Shown here piece after piece: positions 51,662-60,832 of a stretch of 64,000 nucleotides of DNA. The translations under genes and the position numbers were made by a program. This DNA is from Clostridia bacterium (GTDB taxonomy: Bacteria; Bacillota; Clostridia; Christensenellales; Borkfalkiaceae): positions 62,001-126,000 of the forward strand of contig JAFYTO010000003.1 in assembly GCA_017558825.1 (NCBI GenBank), in the 5' to 3' direction. Position 1 is the first letter of the stretch; each line of letters opens with the position of its first letter. Under the pieces are notes generated by a model, which was not told the DNA's origin, searched no databases, and was given only the letters and a program-made list of their open reading frames with translations.

Positions 51662-52237
51662 ATGGCAATGGATATTGAAACTTTAGATATGATGATTATG
51701 GAATGTGAAGAAAGAATGGAAAAATCGCTTGACGTTTTGAAGGCAGACGTTTTGCAAATTCGTGCAGGTAGAGCAAATCCTCACATTTTAGATAAAGTAT
51801 TAGTTGAAGCTTACGGTGGAATGTCTCCAATCAATCAAATTGGTAACATTTCAGTTGTTGACGGTCAATGTTTAACAATCTCCCCATGGGACAAATCGCT
51901 TTTAAAAAGTGTAGAAAAGGCAATACTTGTTTCAGGTATAGGCATTAATCCTACTAACGACGGTAACGTTATTAGGCTTGTTTTCCCTATGCTTACTGAT
52001 GAAAGGCGCCGTGAAATTGTTAAGCAAGTTAAAAAAATGGGCGAAGACGGTAAGGTTGCTTTAAGAAACATTAGGCGCGATAGCTTAGATTCGTTTAAAA
52101 AACTTAAAACTGCTAAAGAAATTACTGAGGACCAATACGCTCAATACGAAGCTCAAATTGAAAAAATGACTTCTAAAACCGTTGAAGCTGTAGATAAAGT
52201 AATTCAAGATAAAGAAAAGGAACTTTTAACTATTTAA
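51662..52237 (+). CDS. frr: Ribosome recycling factor
   Basis: 191 residues, slightly longer than the usual 185. RRF splits post-termination ribosomes with EF-G. The blocks LQIRAGRANPHILDKVLVEA and LTDERRREIVKQVKKMGEDG are diagnostic. AAGGAG lies 9 nt before the ATG. It opens a cluster with uppS, dxr and rseP. Confidence 0.96.
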   Translation: MAMDIETLDMMIMECEERMEKSLDVLKADVLQIRAGRANPHILDKVLVEAYGGMSPINQIGNISVVDGQCLTISPWDKSLLKSVEKAILVSGIGINPTNDGNVIRLVFPMLTDERRREIVKQVKKMGEDGKVALRNIRRDSLDSFKKLKTAKEITEDQYAQYEAQIEKMTSKTVEAVDKVIQDKEKELLTI

Positions 52238-52240
52238 TTT

Positions 52241-52930
52241 ATGGAAGGTTTAAAAATTCCACGCCATATCGGCTTTATAATGGACGGTAACGGTAGGTGG
52301 GCAAAACAAAGAAAACAACCGCGTAATTTTGGGCATATTCACGGTTCAAATAGAATTGATGAAGTGGTTACAGCCTGCCTCGATTTAGGCGTAGAATGTG
52401 TTTCTTTATATGCGTTCTCAACTGAAAATTGGCAAAGGCCGAAAGAAGAGGTTGACAAAATTTGTGATATTTTACACAAGTTTTTAAACCAATATGCAAA
52501 AAAACTTATAGGAAATAAAATTCGCTTGCAAATTTCGGGCGATTACACCAAATTTCCTAAAAAAATCATAAATTTAATAGAAAAACGCCTTGAAGAAACT
52601 AAGCATTTTGAAAATAGAACGCTTAACATTGCAATAAATTACGGTAGTAAACAAGAAATTGTTTCGGCGGTAAATAAGCTTATTGAAAGTGGCAAAACTT
52701 GCGTTACGGAAAGCGATTTTGCCTCAGCTTTATACACTGCCAATTTGCCTGATATTGACCTTGTTGTTAGAACTAGTGGAGAACAGCGCGTTAGCAATTT
52801 CTTTTTATGGCAAATTGCCTACGCTGAACTCTATTTTACGCCGGTTTTATGGCCAGATTTTGACAAGAACGAACTTTTAAAGGCTATTGAGTGGTATAGC
52901 AATAGGGATAGAAGATACGGCAAAGTTTAA
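52241..52930 (+). CDS. uppS: Undecaprenyl diphosphate synthase
   Basis: 229 residues. It condenses IPP onto farnesyl-PP to make the C55 carrier lipid of peptidoglycan synthesis. The pocket IPRHIGFIMDGNGRWAKQR contains the catalytic Asp15; YAFSTENWQRP and the C-terminal RTSGEQRVSNFFLWQIAYAE are conserved. Three nt separate it from frr. No cdsA follows, although frr-uppS-cdsA-dxr-rseP is the usual Firmicute order. Confidence 0.95.
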   Translation: MEGLKIPRHIGFIMDGNGRWAKQRKQPRNFGHIHGSNRIDEVVTACLDLGVECVSLYAFSTENWQRPKEEVDKICDILHKFLNQYAKKLIGNKIRLQISGDYTKFPKKIINLIEKRLEETKHFENRTLNIAINYGSKQEIVSAVNKLIESGKTCVTESDFASALYTANLPDIDLVVRTSGEQRVSNFFLWQIAYAELYFTPVLWPDFDKNELLKAIEWYSNRDRRYGKV

Positions 52931-52953
52931 AACTAATTATTTAAAGGTATAAT

Positions 52954-54093
52954 ATGATAAATATTGCTTTAATTGGTTCAACGGGCTCTATTGGCACGCA
53001 AGTTTTAAACGTGGTTGATAGATATCCAAATAAATTTAAAATCGTTTCAATGGCGGCGGGTTCAAGCGCCGCCCTTTTTGAAGAGCAAGTTAATAAATAT
53101 AAGCCAGAAATTGCTTGCTTATGTGATAGTGAAAAGGCGTTACTTATTAAAAATTTGCCAAAGGAAACTAGTTTTTATTATGGCAATAATTCCGCTCTTC
53201 ATGCAGTTACTGAAAAGGCAGATATTGTTTTTGTTGCCGTTTCCGGCTTTGCTGGTTTAGACGTTGTAAAGGCTGCTATTGAACTTAAAAAGAACGTTGC
53301 GCTTGCTAATAAAGAAACGCTAGTAGCAGGTGGCGAAATTATAATGGCGCTCGCTAAGAAAAACGGAGTAAAAATAATTCCAGTTGATAGTGAACATTCG
53401 GCAATTTGGCAATGTTTAGATTTTGATGCAAAAAAAGAGTTTAAAAAGTTAATAATTACAGCGTCAGGCGGGGCTTTTAGAAATTTGACTAAAGAGCAAT
53501 TAAAATTTGTTACCGCTGAAGATGCGTTAAAACACCCAAATTGGCTTATGGGTAAAAAAATAACTATTGACTGTGCCACTATGATGAATAAAGGTTTTGA
53601 AGTTATTGAAGCTATGTGGCTATTTGATACGCCTTATAATAAAATAGACGTGTTAATTCACCCACAAAGCATAGTTCACAGCATGGTAGAGTTTGATGAT
53701 GGTGGCGTTTTGGCTCAAATGGGAGTTCCGTCAATGGAAATTCCAATTCAACTTGCCTTAACGTATCCAAACAGGCTTGATACTAAGCTTGAGCCTTTAA
53801 ATTTAGTAGGAAAAAGCCTAGAGTTTAAAGAGGTTGATAAAGATTTCTATCCTTGTTTCGCTTTAACAGAGCAAGCAATTAAGCTTGGGGCGAACTATCC
53901 TTGTGCGCTTAGCGGTGCAGATGAAATGGCGGTTGAATTATTTTTAAACGGTAAAATATCGTATTTAGATATAGCAAAAGGCATTTCTTACGCTCTTGAA
54001 AAAACTGAGAAATTAGGCGTCACTTTTGAAAGTTTACACTATACGGACAAAGAAGCAAGAAGACTTGTTTTAGAGTATTTTAATAGGAGATAA
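52954..54093 (+). CDS. dxr: 1-deoxy-D-xylulose 5-phosphate reductoisomerase
   Basis: 379 residues, the NADPH-dependent second step of the MEP pathway. The N-terminal nucleotide loop IGSTGSIGTQVLNVV, KETLVAGG, the metal and substrate site PVDSEHSAIWQ and the block SIVHSMVEFDDG are present. It supplies precursor for UppS next door and is in the same pathway as ispE at 4981. Confidence 0.95.
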   Translation: MINIALIGSTGSIGTQVLNVVDRYPNKFKIVSMAAGSSAALFEEQVNKYKPEIACLCDSEKALLIKNLPKETSFYYGNNSALHAVTEKADIVFVAVSGFAGLDVVKAAIELKKNVALANKETLVAGGEIIMALAKKNGVKIIPVDSEHSAIWQCLDFDAKKEFKKLIITASGGAFRNLTKEQLKFVTAEDALKHPNWLMGKKITIDCATMMNKGFEVIEAMWLFDTPYNKIDVLIHPQSIVHSMVEFDDGGVLAQMGVPSMEIPIQLALTYPNRLDTKLEPLNLVGKSLEFKEVDKDFYPCFALTEQAIKLGANYPCALSGADEMAVELFLNGKISYLDIAKGISYALEKTEKLGVTFESLHYTDKEARRLVLEYFNRR

Positions 54094-54094
54094 T

Positions 54095-55462
54095 ATGTAT
54101 TCACTTTTATCTGTTACAGCAACTTTAAACTCAATAATATCTATACTCTTAGCAATTTTGGTGCTTTTAATAATGATTACAGTGCACGAATTTGGGCATT
54201 ACGTTGTTGGAAAGTTATTTAAATTTAAAATAAACGAATTTGCAATAGGCATGGGGCCTGCAATTTTTAAAAAGACCAACAAGCAAACGGGCGAAGTTTT
54301 TTCTATTCGCGCATTGCCACTTGGCGGTTACTGTGCTTTTGAAGGCGAAGATGAAAATAGTGATAGTGAAAACGCTTTTAATAACAAGCATCCGTTAAAA
54401 AGAATTGCAGTTTTAGTTAGTGGTGCTGCTTTAAACTTAATTTTAGGCGTATTTGTTTTAATGCTTACCGTTGGAATTTACGGTCAATTATTACTAAAAA
54501 TTCACGATTTTAAAGAAGATGCTAATTACAGTGAATATTCACTTGTAGAAAATGACGTAATTTTAAAAATAGAAGACAAAACTATTTATATGTCTACTGA
54601 CATTATTGATGCGTTAAAAGGCAAGAGTCAAGGAGACGTTGTTAAAATTACAGTTCAAAACAACGGCGTTCAATGTGATAGAGTAATAAAACTTAGAAAT
54701 GATGTTACGTCCTCAAATTTAACTGACAATATTTCGGCATTTACCGCAATAGGCGTTGGAACTTTAGAAAAAATTGTTCAGCCAACTGAAAATTCTGGTT
54801 TTGCAAAAGGCGATTATATCGTTAAGTTTGATGATGGCGTAGATTACGGAACTGGAACGCGCATTTATACTATAGATGAAGTTATACAAAAGGCAAAAAC
54901 TCTTTCGGTTGGAGATATGCTTCAACTTTGGGTTCTTTCCGGCAATGAAAGAAAACAGGTGTTTATTCCTATTACTCAAGACTTTTCATCTTTAACTAAT
55001 AGCGAGGTTTTAAATAAATTAGGCATTATTGAAAGCAAGGCAGTGTTAAACTATAGTAGTCAAAACGTTAAGTTTGGTTTTGGCGAAACGTTAAAAAGGG
55101 GATTTGTATATTCGTTTAACGTGGGAACAACAATATTTAGAACGCTTGGAGAGTTGTTAACTGGCAAACTCGGCTTAGAGGCTATGGGCGGACCAATAAC
55201 CACTATAACTACAACAAGTTCGGCAATTGAAGCTGGCGGATTTAATTATTTCTTAGAAATTTTAGGTTTTATTGGTATAAACCTTGCAATATTCAATTTG
55301 TTGCCAATACCTGCGCTAGACGGTAGTAGAGTTGTATTTTGCTTGATAGAAGCAATACGCAAAAAGCCTTTAAATAGAAAGGTTGAAGGCGTTATTCACG
55401 GCGTTGGTTTATTAGTATTATTAGGTTTTTGCATTTTAGTAGATTTGTTACAAATCTTTTAA
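54095..55462 (+). CDS. rseP: RIP metalloprotease RseP, site-2 protease
   Basis: 455 residues. An intramembrane zinc protease that cleaves transmembrane anti-sigma factors and signal peptide remnants. The zinc motif is HEFGH (H31, E32, H35) in the first helix; a PDZ-like region spans about 120-290; the third ligand lies in NLLPIPALDGSR near the C-terminus. It has a longer middle region than B. subtilis RasP (422). One nt separates it from dxr. Confidence 0.93.
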   Translation: MYSLLSVTATLNSIISILLAILVLLIMITVHEFGHYVVGKLFKFKINEFAIGMGPAIFKKTNKQTGEVFSIRALPLGGYCAFEGEDENSDSENAFNNKHPLKRIAVLVSGAALNLILGVFVLMLTVGIYGQLLLKIHDFKEDANYSEYSLVENDVILKIEDKTIYMSTDIIDALKGKSQGDVVKITVQNNGVQCDRVIKLRNDVTSSNLTDNISAFTAIGVGTLEKIVQPTENSGFAKGDYIVKFDDGVDYGTGTRIYTIDEVIQKAKTLSVGDMLQLWVLSGNERKQVFIPITQDFSSLTNSEVLNKLGIIESKAVLNYSSQNVKFGFGETLKRGFVYSFNVGTTIFRTLGELLTGKLGLEAMGGPITTITTTSSAIEAGGFNYFLEILGFIGINLAIFNLLPIPALDGSRVVFCLIEAIRKKPLNRKVEGVIHGVGLLVLLGFCILVDLLQIF

Positions 55463-55496
55463 TTAAAAACTTAACGTATTAGTTATATGGCTTAAA

Positions 55497-55530
55497 AAGG
55501 CACTTGTTTTTGTTGCAAGTGCCTTCTTAT
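55497..55530 (+). terminator. Terminator after rseP
   Basis: AAGGCACTTG and CAAGTGCCTT pair around TTTTTGTTG. The T-tract is short (CTTATTT). Confidence 0.65.
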
Positions 55531-55552
55531 TTAGAAATGTTTACTTATTTAC

Positions 55553-55581
55553 TTGTTAAAATACTTAATAAATGTTATAAT
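55553..55581 (+). promoter_or_regulatory. Promoter of ecfA1, close enough for a leaderless mRNA
   Basis: TTGTTA (55553-55558), a 17-nt spacer and TATAAT (55576-55581). The ATG is only 8 nt after the -10, and no Shine-Dalgarno intervenes. Confidence 0.65.
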
Positions 55582-55589
55582 TTAAAATT

Positions 55590-56423
55590 ATGGAAGCAAT
55601 AAAATTTGAAAACGTGTATTTTAAATACGGGCAAAACGAAGCACCCGTTATAAATAATTTGAGTCTTACTATCAATAAGGGAGAGTACGTTTGTATGCTT
55701 GGCAAAAACGGTAGCGGAAAGTCTACTATTGCAAGGCTTATGAACGGGCTTTTACTTCCAAACGCTGGCAAGGTAACCGTTTTTGATTATGACACGTTGA
55801 ATAAAGAAACTATTTTTGAAGTGAGAAAGCGTGTTGGTATGGTTTTTCAAAATCCAGACAATCAAATGGTTGCTACAATTGTTGAAGATGATATTGCTTT
55901 CGGCCCAGAAAATATAGGCGTTAAATCAAGTGAAATTGGAGAGCGTATAGACTTTGCTCTTGATGCTACCAATATGCAAAAATATAGGTTTACGGCTGGT
56001 CAAAAACTTTCAGGCGGTCAAAAACAAAGGGTTGCAATAGCAGGGGTTTTAGCAATACTTCCAGAAGTTGTTATTTTAGACGAGTCAACTTCTATGCTTG
56101 ATGCAGTTGGCAGAAAAGAAGTTTTATCTGTAGTTAAAGAACTTAACAAAAAGGGAATTACCGTAATTTCCGTTACGCATTATATGGACGAGGCTTCGTT
56201 AGCTGATAAAATTTATGTTATTGCTGACGGTCAAATTGCTATGCAAGGAACGCCTAGCGAAATATTTAAAGATGCTAGCGAACTTACAAAATATGGTTTG
56301 GAACTTCCAAAATCAACGTATATTGCAACTAAATTAAAGGAAAACGGCTTGCCTATTCGTGGCGATATTTTAACCGGAGAAGAGTTAGCGGAGGAATTAT
56401 GCAAATTATTTCAAAAGATTTAA
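55590..56423 (+). CDS. ecfA1: Energy-coupling factor transporter ATPase A1
   Basis: 277 residues. It powers ECF vitamin and metal importers with EcfA2 and EcfT. Walker A GKNGSGKST, Q-loop VFQNPDNQMVATIVEDDIAF, signature LSGGQKQRVAIAG and Walker B VVILDESTSML are complete. Its 3' end overlaps ecfA2 by 25 nt. No S component is adjacent, so the module is shared by several substrate-binding subunits (group II). The start is probably leaderless. Confidence 0.93.
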   Translation: MEAIKFENVYFKYGQNEAPVINNLSLTINKGEYVCMLGKNGSGKSTIARLMNGLLLPNAGKVTVFDYDTLNKETIFEVRKRVGMVFQNPDNQMVATIVEDDIAFGPENIGVKSSEIGERIDFALDATNMQKYRFTAGQKLSGGQKQRVAIAGVLAILPEVVILDESTSMLDAVGRKEVLSVVKELNKKGITVISVTHYMDEASLADKIYVIADGQIAMQGTPSEIFKDASELTKYGLELPKSTYIATKLKENGLPIRGDILTGEELAEELCKLFQKI

Positions 56424-57268
56424 CTTTTGCTTACAATAAAAAAGCAGAATTTAACCGCCAAGCGCTTAACGGTGTAGATTTAGTTATTGAAGAAGGTGAC
56501 GTTTTTGGTATTATTGGACACACTGGTAGCGGAAAGTCCACTTTCATACAGCACTTAAACGGACTTATAAAAACTCAAAGCGGAACGTTAAAAGTTGGCT
56601 CTTACGACCTTTCTAGCGGAGTTAAAAATAAGGCAAACGTCTTAAAACAATTACGTAGTGAAGTGGGAATGGTTTTTCAATATCCAGAATATCAACTTTT
56701 TGCCGAAACCGTTTATGAAGACGTGGCTTTTGGTGTAAGAAACTTTTTTCCGTCTTATACAAGCGAGCAGGTTGATGAGGCTGTTCAAAACGCGTTAAAT
56801 CAAGTTGGACTTGATTACAATGAAATTAAAAATAAATCTCCGTTCGAACTTTCAGGCGGTCAAAAGCGCAGAGTGGCTATAGCAGGCGTTTTAGTAACCA
56901 AGCCAAAGGTTTTAGTGCTTGACGAGCCTGTTGCAGGGCTTGACCCTCAAGGCAAAAAACAACTTATGAAGTTGATTTTAAACTTAAAGCAAAACAGCGT
57001 TAAAACTGTTGTAATAGTTTCGCACGACCTTGATGAGGTTACAGAGAACTGTAATAAAGTTGCCGTATTTTATAACGGAAAGGTTGTTATGTGTGATACG
57101 CCTAAAAATATATTTAATAACGTTAAAGAACTAGAAAGCTATAAACTGGGCTTGCCAATAACTGCAAAATGCACGCAAGAGCTTAAGAAGTTAGGCGTGG
57201 AAATTGATACTAATTATAAGGCTAGCGATTTTGTAGAAAATATTGTAAGAGCTTATAAAAACAAATAA
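56399..57268 (+). CDS. ecfA2: Energy-coupling factor transporter ATPase A2
   Basis: 289 residues. Walker A GHTGSGKST, Q-loop FQYPEYQLFAETVYEDVAFG, signature LSGGQKRRVAIAG and Walker B VLVLDEPVAGLDP. The YPEYQLF Q-loop marks EcfA2 rather than EcfA1 (NPDNQ). GGAGGAATT lies in the ecfA1 coding region before its ATG, giving coupled translation. Confidence 0.93.
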   Translation: MQIISKDLTFAYNKKAEFNRQALNGVDLVIEEGDVFGIIGHTGSGKSTFIQHLNGLIKTQSGTLKVGSYDLSSGVKNKANVLKQLRSEVGMVFQYPEYQLFAETVYEDVAFGVRNFFPSYTSEQVDEAVQNALNQVGLDYNEIKNKSPFELSGGQKRRVAIAGVLVTKPKVLVLDEPVAGLDPQGKKQLMKLILNLKQNSVKTVVIVSHDLDEVTENCNKVAVFYNGKVVMCDTPKNIFNNVKELESYKLGLPITAKCTQELKKLGVEIDTNYKASDFVENIVRAYKNK

Positions 57269-57281
57269 AAGGAAATAAAAA

Positions 57282-58091
57282 ATGCTTGCAGACGTAACTT
57301 TTGGTCAGTATTACGAGGCGAATTCATTCGTTCATAAAATGGATGCGCGCGTAAAATTGATACTTTTAGTTTTATACATAGTGCTAATATTCGTAGTAAA
57401 AAACTTCTACGGATTTTTAGTAGTGCTTGCATTTTTATTTATTGCCACGCTTTTTTCTAAAGTTCCTATATTAGAGCTTTTAAAAAGTATAAAAGGCGTT
57501 GTGTTTATAGTAATTTTAACCTTTGTTTTAAACATTTTCTTTTATAGGGCAGACGATGCTAAAGTAATTTTTTGGTTTATAACAGACAAAGCTTTAATAT
57601 TTTCCTGCTTTATGGCGTTAAGAATAATAACACTGGTTTTAGGCAGTATGCTACTCAACTTAACAACTACCCCAGTTGCGTTAACTGACGGTATAGAAAG
57701 TTTATTAAAACCATTAAAATATATTAAATTTCCAGTTCACGAACTCGCGCTTGTAATGAGCATTGCTCTTCGCTTTATTCCTATTTTAATGAGTGAAGCA
57801 GATAGAATTATAATGGCGCAAAAAGCGCGTGGTGCTGATTTTGAAAGCGGTAATATTTTTAAGCGCGCAAAAGCAATGATTCCTATTTTAATCCCACTTT
57901 TAATAAGTGCGTTTAGGCGTGCTGAAGAGTTGGGTGACGCTATGGATAGCCGTTGCTACAGCAGTAGCGCCGTTAGAACTAAATATAGGGTAATGCGCCT
58001 TGGCTGGCGTGATTTACTTGGCGCGTTGTTTGCGTGCGTATGCTTTGCTGGAATAATAATTCTAAACATTTACGGCGGTGTTGTTTCATGA
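57282..58091 (+). CDS. ecfT: Energy-coupling factor transporter transmembrane protein EcfT
   Basis: 269 residues, about five or six helices. The two coupling motifs that contact the ATPases are visible as MAQKARGADF and FRRAEELGDAMDSRCY. AAAGGAAAT precedes the ATG. It overlaps truA by 4 nt (ATGA). The ecfA1-ecfA2-ecfT-truA order is typical of Firmicutes. Confidence 0.93.
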   Translation: MLADVTFGQYYEANSFVHKMDARVKLILLVLYIVLIFVVKNFYGFLVVLAFLFIATLFSKVPILELLKSIKGVVFIVILTFVLNIFFYRADDAKVIFWFITDKALIFSCFMALRIITLVLGSMLLNLTTTPVALTDGIESLLKPLKYIKFPVHELALVMSIALRFIPILMSEADRIIMAQKARGADFESGNIFKRAKAMIPILIPLLISAFRRAEELGDAMDSRCYSSSAVRTKYRVMRLGWRDLLGALFACVCFAGIIILNIYGGVVS

Positions 58092-58819
58092 GAATTTTAT
58101 TGACAATTAGCTATGACGGCACTGATTTTTGCGGTTATCAAGTTCAGCCAAGTAAAAGAACAGTTCAGCAAGAACTTGAAGCGGCTTTAAATGCGGTTAC
58201 GGGCAAACAAATTAAAACGGTTGCAAGCGGTAGAACGGATAGCGGAGTTCACGCTCTTAACCAAAAAGTTCACTTTGACTATGACGGAACAATTCCGGTT
58301 AAAAGCTTTGTAAATGTGTTAAATAGCGTGTTGCCAAGCGATATTAAAGTTATAAACTCTAAAAAAGTTGCAAGCGATTTTAGTGCAAGGTATAGTGCAA
58401 AGCGAAAAACTTATTTATATAGGTGCTATATAAGCCAAGTTGAAAATCCGCTTAACAGCCGTTACGCTTTAACTTTAAAAACTGCGCCTAACCTTGAAAA
58501 AATTAAGGAGTGTATAAACCTTTTAGTTGGCACGCACGACTTTAAGTGTTTTTTAGCAAGTGGCAGTTCGGTTAAAGATACGGTTAGAACGATTTATGAA
58601 ATAAAAGTTAAAAAAAGCGGTAAAAATTTAGACTTTTACGTTACAGGCAACGGTTTTTTATACAATATGGTAAGAATTATTGTTGGAACGCTTTTGGCTA
58701 TTAGCGAGGAAAGGTTAACGCTTGAAAATATCAAGCAAGCGCTTGAAACAGGCGAGAGGAAATTGGTTGGCAAAACAATGCCATCTAAAGCCCTCTGCTT
58801 ATATAAAGTTGAATATTAA
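58088..58819 (+). CDS. truA: tRNA pseudouridine(38-40) synthase
   Basis: 243 residues. TruA forms pseudouridine in the anticodon arm of many tRNAs. The catalytic Asp is in ASGRTDSGVHALNQ; ISYDGTDFCGYQ at the N-terminus and FLYNMVRIIVGTLL near the C-terminus are typical. The ATG at 58088 overlaps the ecfT stop; an upstream in-frame ATG at 58034 is inside ecfT and rejected. Confidence 0.95.
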   Translation: MRILLTISYDGTDFCGYQVQPSKRTVQQELEAALNAVTGKQIKTVASGRTDSGVHALNQKVHFDYDGTIPVKSFVNVLNSVLPSDIKVINSKKVASDFSARYSAKRKTYLYRCYISQVENPLNSRYALTLKTAPNLEKIKECINLLVGTHDFKCFLASGSSVKDTVRTIYEIKVKKSGKNLDFYVTGNGFLYNMVRIIVGTLLAISEERLTLENIKQALETGERKLVGKTMPSKALCLYKVEY

Positions 58820-59289
58820 AAAACCGCGTTTTTTAACGCGGTTTTTTTATCGCCAATATTTAAATGTTTTACTTTTCGTTGTTGCGCATATTCTAATATT
58901 TTATAAGAACCGCTAATTGAGTGTGATACGTTGAAAATTAAAAAATTGCAATTATCTACTATCCAATAATTACGTTTTATAATGGCAATCTTTTTAGGCG
59001 TATTTTCTAATGGTGGGTAAATACAATCATCGTACAATTCTTTGCTAAAATTATTGTTTAAATAAGTTTCGCTTATATAAGGTGTAACGAATATAGATTT
59101 AAAATTAGTGTATTTGTTTTTTAAATCTTTTAAAATACTTGCGCAAGTGAAGTCAAAAACACCGTAGCCACCTAAGAAAAATTCTACGTATTCGTTATTT
59201 TTTAAAATGTCAACTATCTTGCTTTTAACAATGTCGGTCATTTCTTTTGTAAGAGAAATGTTTGAATGACCAAAAAAACCTATCTTCAT
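58816..59289 (-). CDS. SLOG/DUF1273-like nucleotide-binding protein
   Basis: 157 residues. KIGFFGHSNISLTKEM at the N-terminus and EFFLGGYGVFDFTCASILKD fit a small Rossmann-like SLOG fold, related to LOG/DprA-type ligand sensors. Function is unknown. On the minus strand TATAAT occupies exactly -12 to -7 before the ATG and no Shine-Dalgarno exists, so the mRNA is probably leaderless. Its 3' end runs through the truA terminator and overlaps truA by 4 nt. Confidence 0.68.
   Translation of the reverse strand: MKIGFFGHSNISLTKEMTDIVKSKIVDILKNNEYVEFFLGGYGVFDFTCASILKDLKNKYTNFKSIFVTPYISETYLNNNFSKELYDDCIYPPLENTPKKIAIIKRNYWIVDNCNFLIFNVSHSISGSYKILEYAQQRKVKHLNIGDKKTALKNAVF
58820..58846. terminator. Terminator after truA, inside the convergent gene's 3' end
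   Basis: AAACCGCGTT and AACGCGGTTT pair around TTTT, followed by T. The hairpin is also the coding sequence for the last residues (ALKNAVF) of the minus-strand gene. A nearly identical hairpin lies at 59633-59661. Confidence 0.8.
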
Positions 59290-59328
59290 ATACTAATTAT
59301 AGCATAAATTTCAAAAAAGTTAAATAAA

Positions 59329-59342
59329 TGCTATATATAGCA
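59329..59342. promoter_or_regulatory. Perfect palindrome between divergent genes
   Basis: TGCTATATATAGCA lies upstream of the XRE regulator and, on the other side, of the SLOG-like gene. It is a plausible operator for the regulator. Confidence 0.45.
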
Positions 59343-59391
59343 GTAAAAAATATTTTTAATTTCATATACTACTATTAAAAAGAGGTGTAAT

Positions 59392-59631
59392 ATGAAATTA
59401 GAAGATGCCGTTATTTTAAGAATTGAACAGTTATGTATAGAAAATAAAATGACTAAGTATGACCTTTTTAAAGCAAGCGGAGTTCCACAGTCTACTTTAA
59501 CTTCTATTAAAAAGAAAAGGTCAACGTCGGCAAAAGTAAGCACTATTTACGCTATTTGCGAAGGGTTTAATATCAGTTTAGAAGATTTCTTTTCTTCGCC
59601 ACTTTTTGCTCGTGATAATATTACAGATTAA
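59392..59631 (+). CDS. XRE family HTH regulator
   Basis: 79 residues, one Cro/CI-type helix-turn-helix (about 8-66): MTKYDLFKASGVPQSTLTSI is the HTH core, then STIYAICEGFNISLEDFF. It probably represses its own or nearby promoters; the palindrome at 59329 is a candidate site. AGAGGTG lies 6 nt before the ATG. It has its own terminator. Confidence 0.83.
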   Translation: MKLEDAVILRIEQLCIENKMTKYDLFKASGVPQSTLTSIKKKRSTSAKVSTIYAICEGFNISLEDFFSSPLFARDNITD

Positions 59632-59632
59632 C

Positions 59633-59661
59633 AAAAACCGCGTTTTTTAACGCGGTTTTTT
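59633..59661 (+). terminator. Terminator after the XRE gene
   Basis: AAACCGCGTT and AACGCGGTTT around TTTT, then T. Sequence is essentially that of the truA terminator 800 bp away. Confidence 0.8.
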
Positions 59662-59707
59662 ATTTAAAAACTTGATTTTTTTATAATTTATGTTAAAATT
59701 ATAAGGT

Positions 59708-60616
59708 ATGAAAAAACTTTTTACTCCACAATTTGCGTTTATATTATCTATGGCGGTTTTTGGCACGATAGGGGTATTTGTTAAAAATATTCCGCTATCT
59801 CCGGGCGAAATTGCTTTATACAGGGCAATTTTAGCAACGCTTTTGATTTTGGTGTTTTTACTTGTAACTAAACGTAAAATACCGTTTAAAGATATAAAAA
59901 AGCAAATTCCGCTCCTATTTTTATCTGGCGTGGCAATGGGCTTTAACTGGCTATTTTTATTTGAGGCGTATAACTACACAACCGTTTCCGTTGCAACTTT
60001 AAGTTATTATTTTGCACCCGTATTAGTTGCCATAATTTGTCCGTTTTTATTTAAAGAAAAAATGACGGTCAAAAATATAATTTGCTTTATTTGTTCAACG
60101 CTTGGCATAGTTTTAATAACGGGCATTGGCGATTTGTCTTCTGGTAAAAACCATCTTATTGGCGTTGGTTTTGGGCTATTAGCGGCGTGTTTATATGCAA
60201 GCGTTGTTATAATAAATAAGTATATAAAAGGCGTTGAGGGAATTACTAGAACGTTTTTGCAATTTGTTTTTTCCATAACGGTTTTATTGCCTTACGTTTT
60301 ACTAACAAGCGGAATTAACGTGCTTTCATTAAACTTAAAAGGCATAACAATGCTTTTAATAGTAGGCTTAGTACATACGGGCGTTACTTACTGTTTGTAC
60401 TTTTCTTCTCTTAAAGAATTAAAAGGCGAAAAGCTTGCAATTTTAAGTTATATTGACCCGCTTGTTGCGGTATTAACTTCCGTTTTAATTTTGCAAGAGC
60501 CGCTAACAATAACGCAAGCAATAGGAGGATTGCTAGTTTTAGGCTTTACTCTATTTAACGAAATAAATTTAAAAAAACATAAAAATAAAAACCAATCTAA
60601 ACAGCTCTTACAATAG
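59708..60616 (+). CDS. DMT superfamily transporter (EamA)
   Basis: 302 residues and ten predicted helices arranged as two EamA repeats (about 10-135 and 150-287). FGTIGVFVKNIPLSPGEIAL, then YRAILATLL, and the C-terminal SYIDPLVAVLTSVLILQEPL are typical. Such carriers export amino acids or other metabolites; the substrate is unknown. No clear Shine-Dalgarno; an extended -10 (TGT-TAAAAT, 59691-59699) ends 8 nt before the ATG. Confidence 0.85.
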   Translation: MKKLFTPQFAFILSMAVFGTIGVFVKNIPLSPGEIALYRAILATLLILVFLLVTKRKIPFKDIKKQIPLLFLSGVAMGFNWLFLFEAYNYTTVSVATLSYYFAPVLVAIICPFLFKEKMTVKNIICFICSTLGIVLITGIGDLSSGKNHLIGVGFGLLAACLYASVVIINKYIKGVEGITRTFLQFVFSITVLLPYVLLTSGINVLSLNLKGITMLLIVGLVHTGVTYCLYFSSLKELKGEKLAILSYIDPLVAVLTSVLILQEPLTITQAIGGLLVLGFTLFNEINLKKHKNKNQSKQLLQ

Positions 60617-60650
60617 GGGTTTTTGAAAAAGATAAAGACTAACGATTTTT

Positions 60651-60682
60651 GAAGTGAACCACATTAGGTTCACTTCATTTTT
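60651..60682 (+). terminator. Terminator after the DMT transporter
   Basis: AAGTGAACC and GGTTCACTT pair around ACATTA, followed by a T-rich stretch. Confidence 0.8.
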
Positions 60683-60803
60683 TTGTTAGTTTTTTTATTG
60701 CCTAAAAACGTATAACGTTTATTTAAAGGGGGCTATTTTTTTTATTTTTAGCATATAAAATAAATGGATTTTACTTCTAATTGCCTGGCATTAGCGCATA
60801 ATA

Positions 60804-60818
60804 CTAACTGGCGGTTAG
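60804..60818. promoter_or_regulatory. Operator-like inverted repeat 1 (CTAAC-N5-GTTAG)
   Basis: A perfect 5-bp inverted repeat with a 5-nt gap, just upstream of the possible -35 (TTGAGT, 60822) of the following XRE gene. Confidence 0.6.
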
Positions 60819-60832
60819 TTATTGAGTATTTT

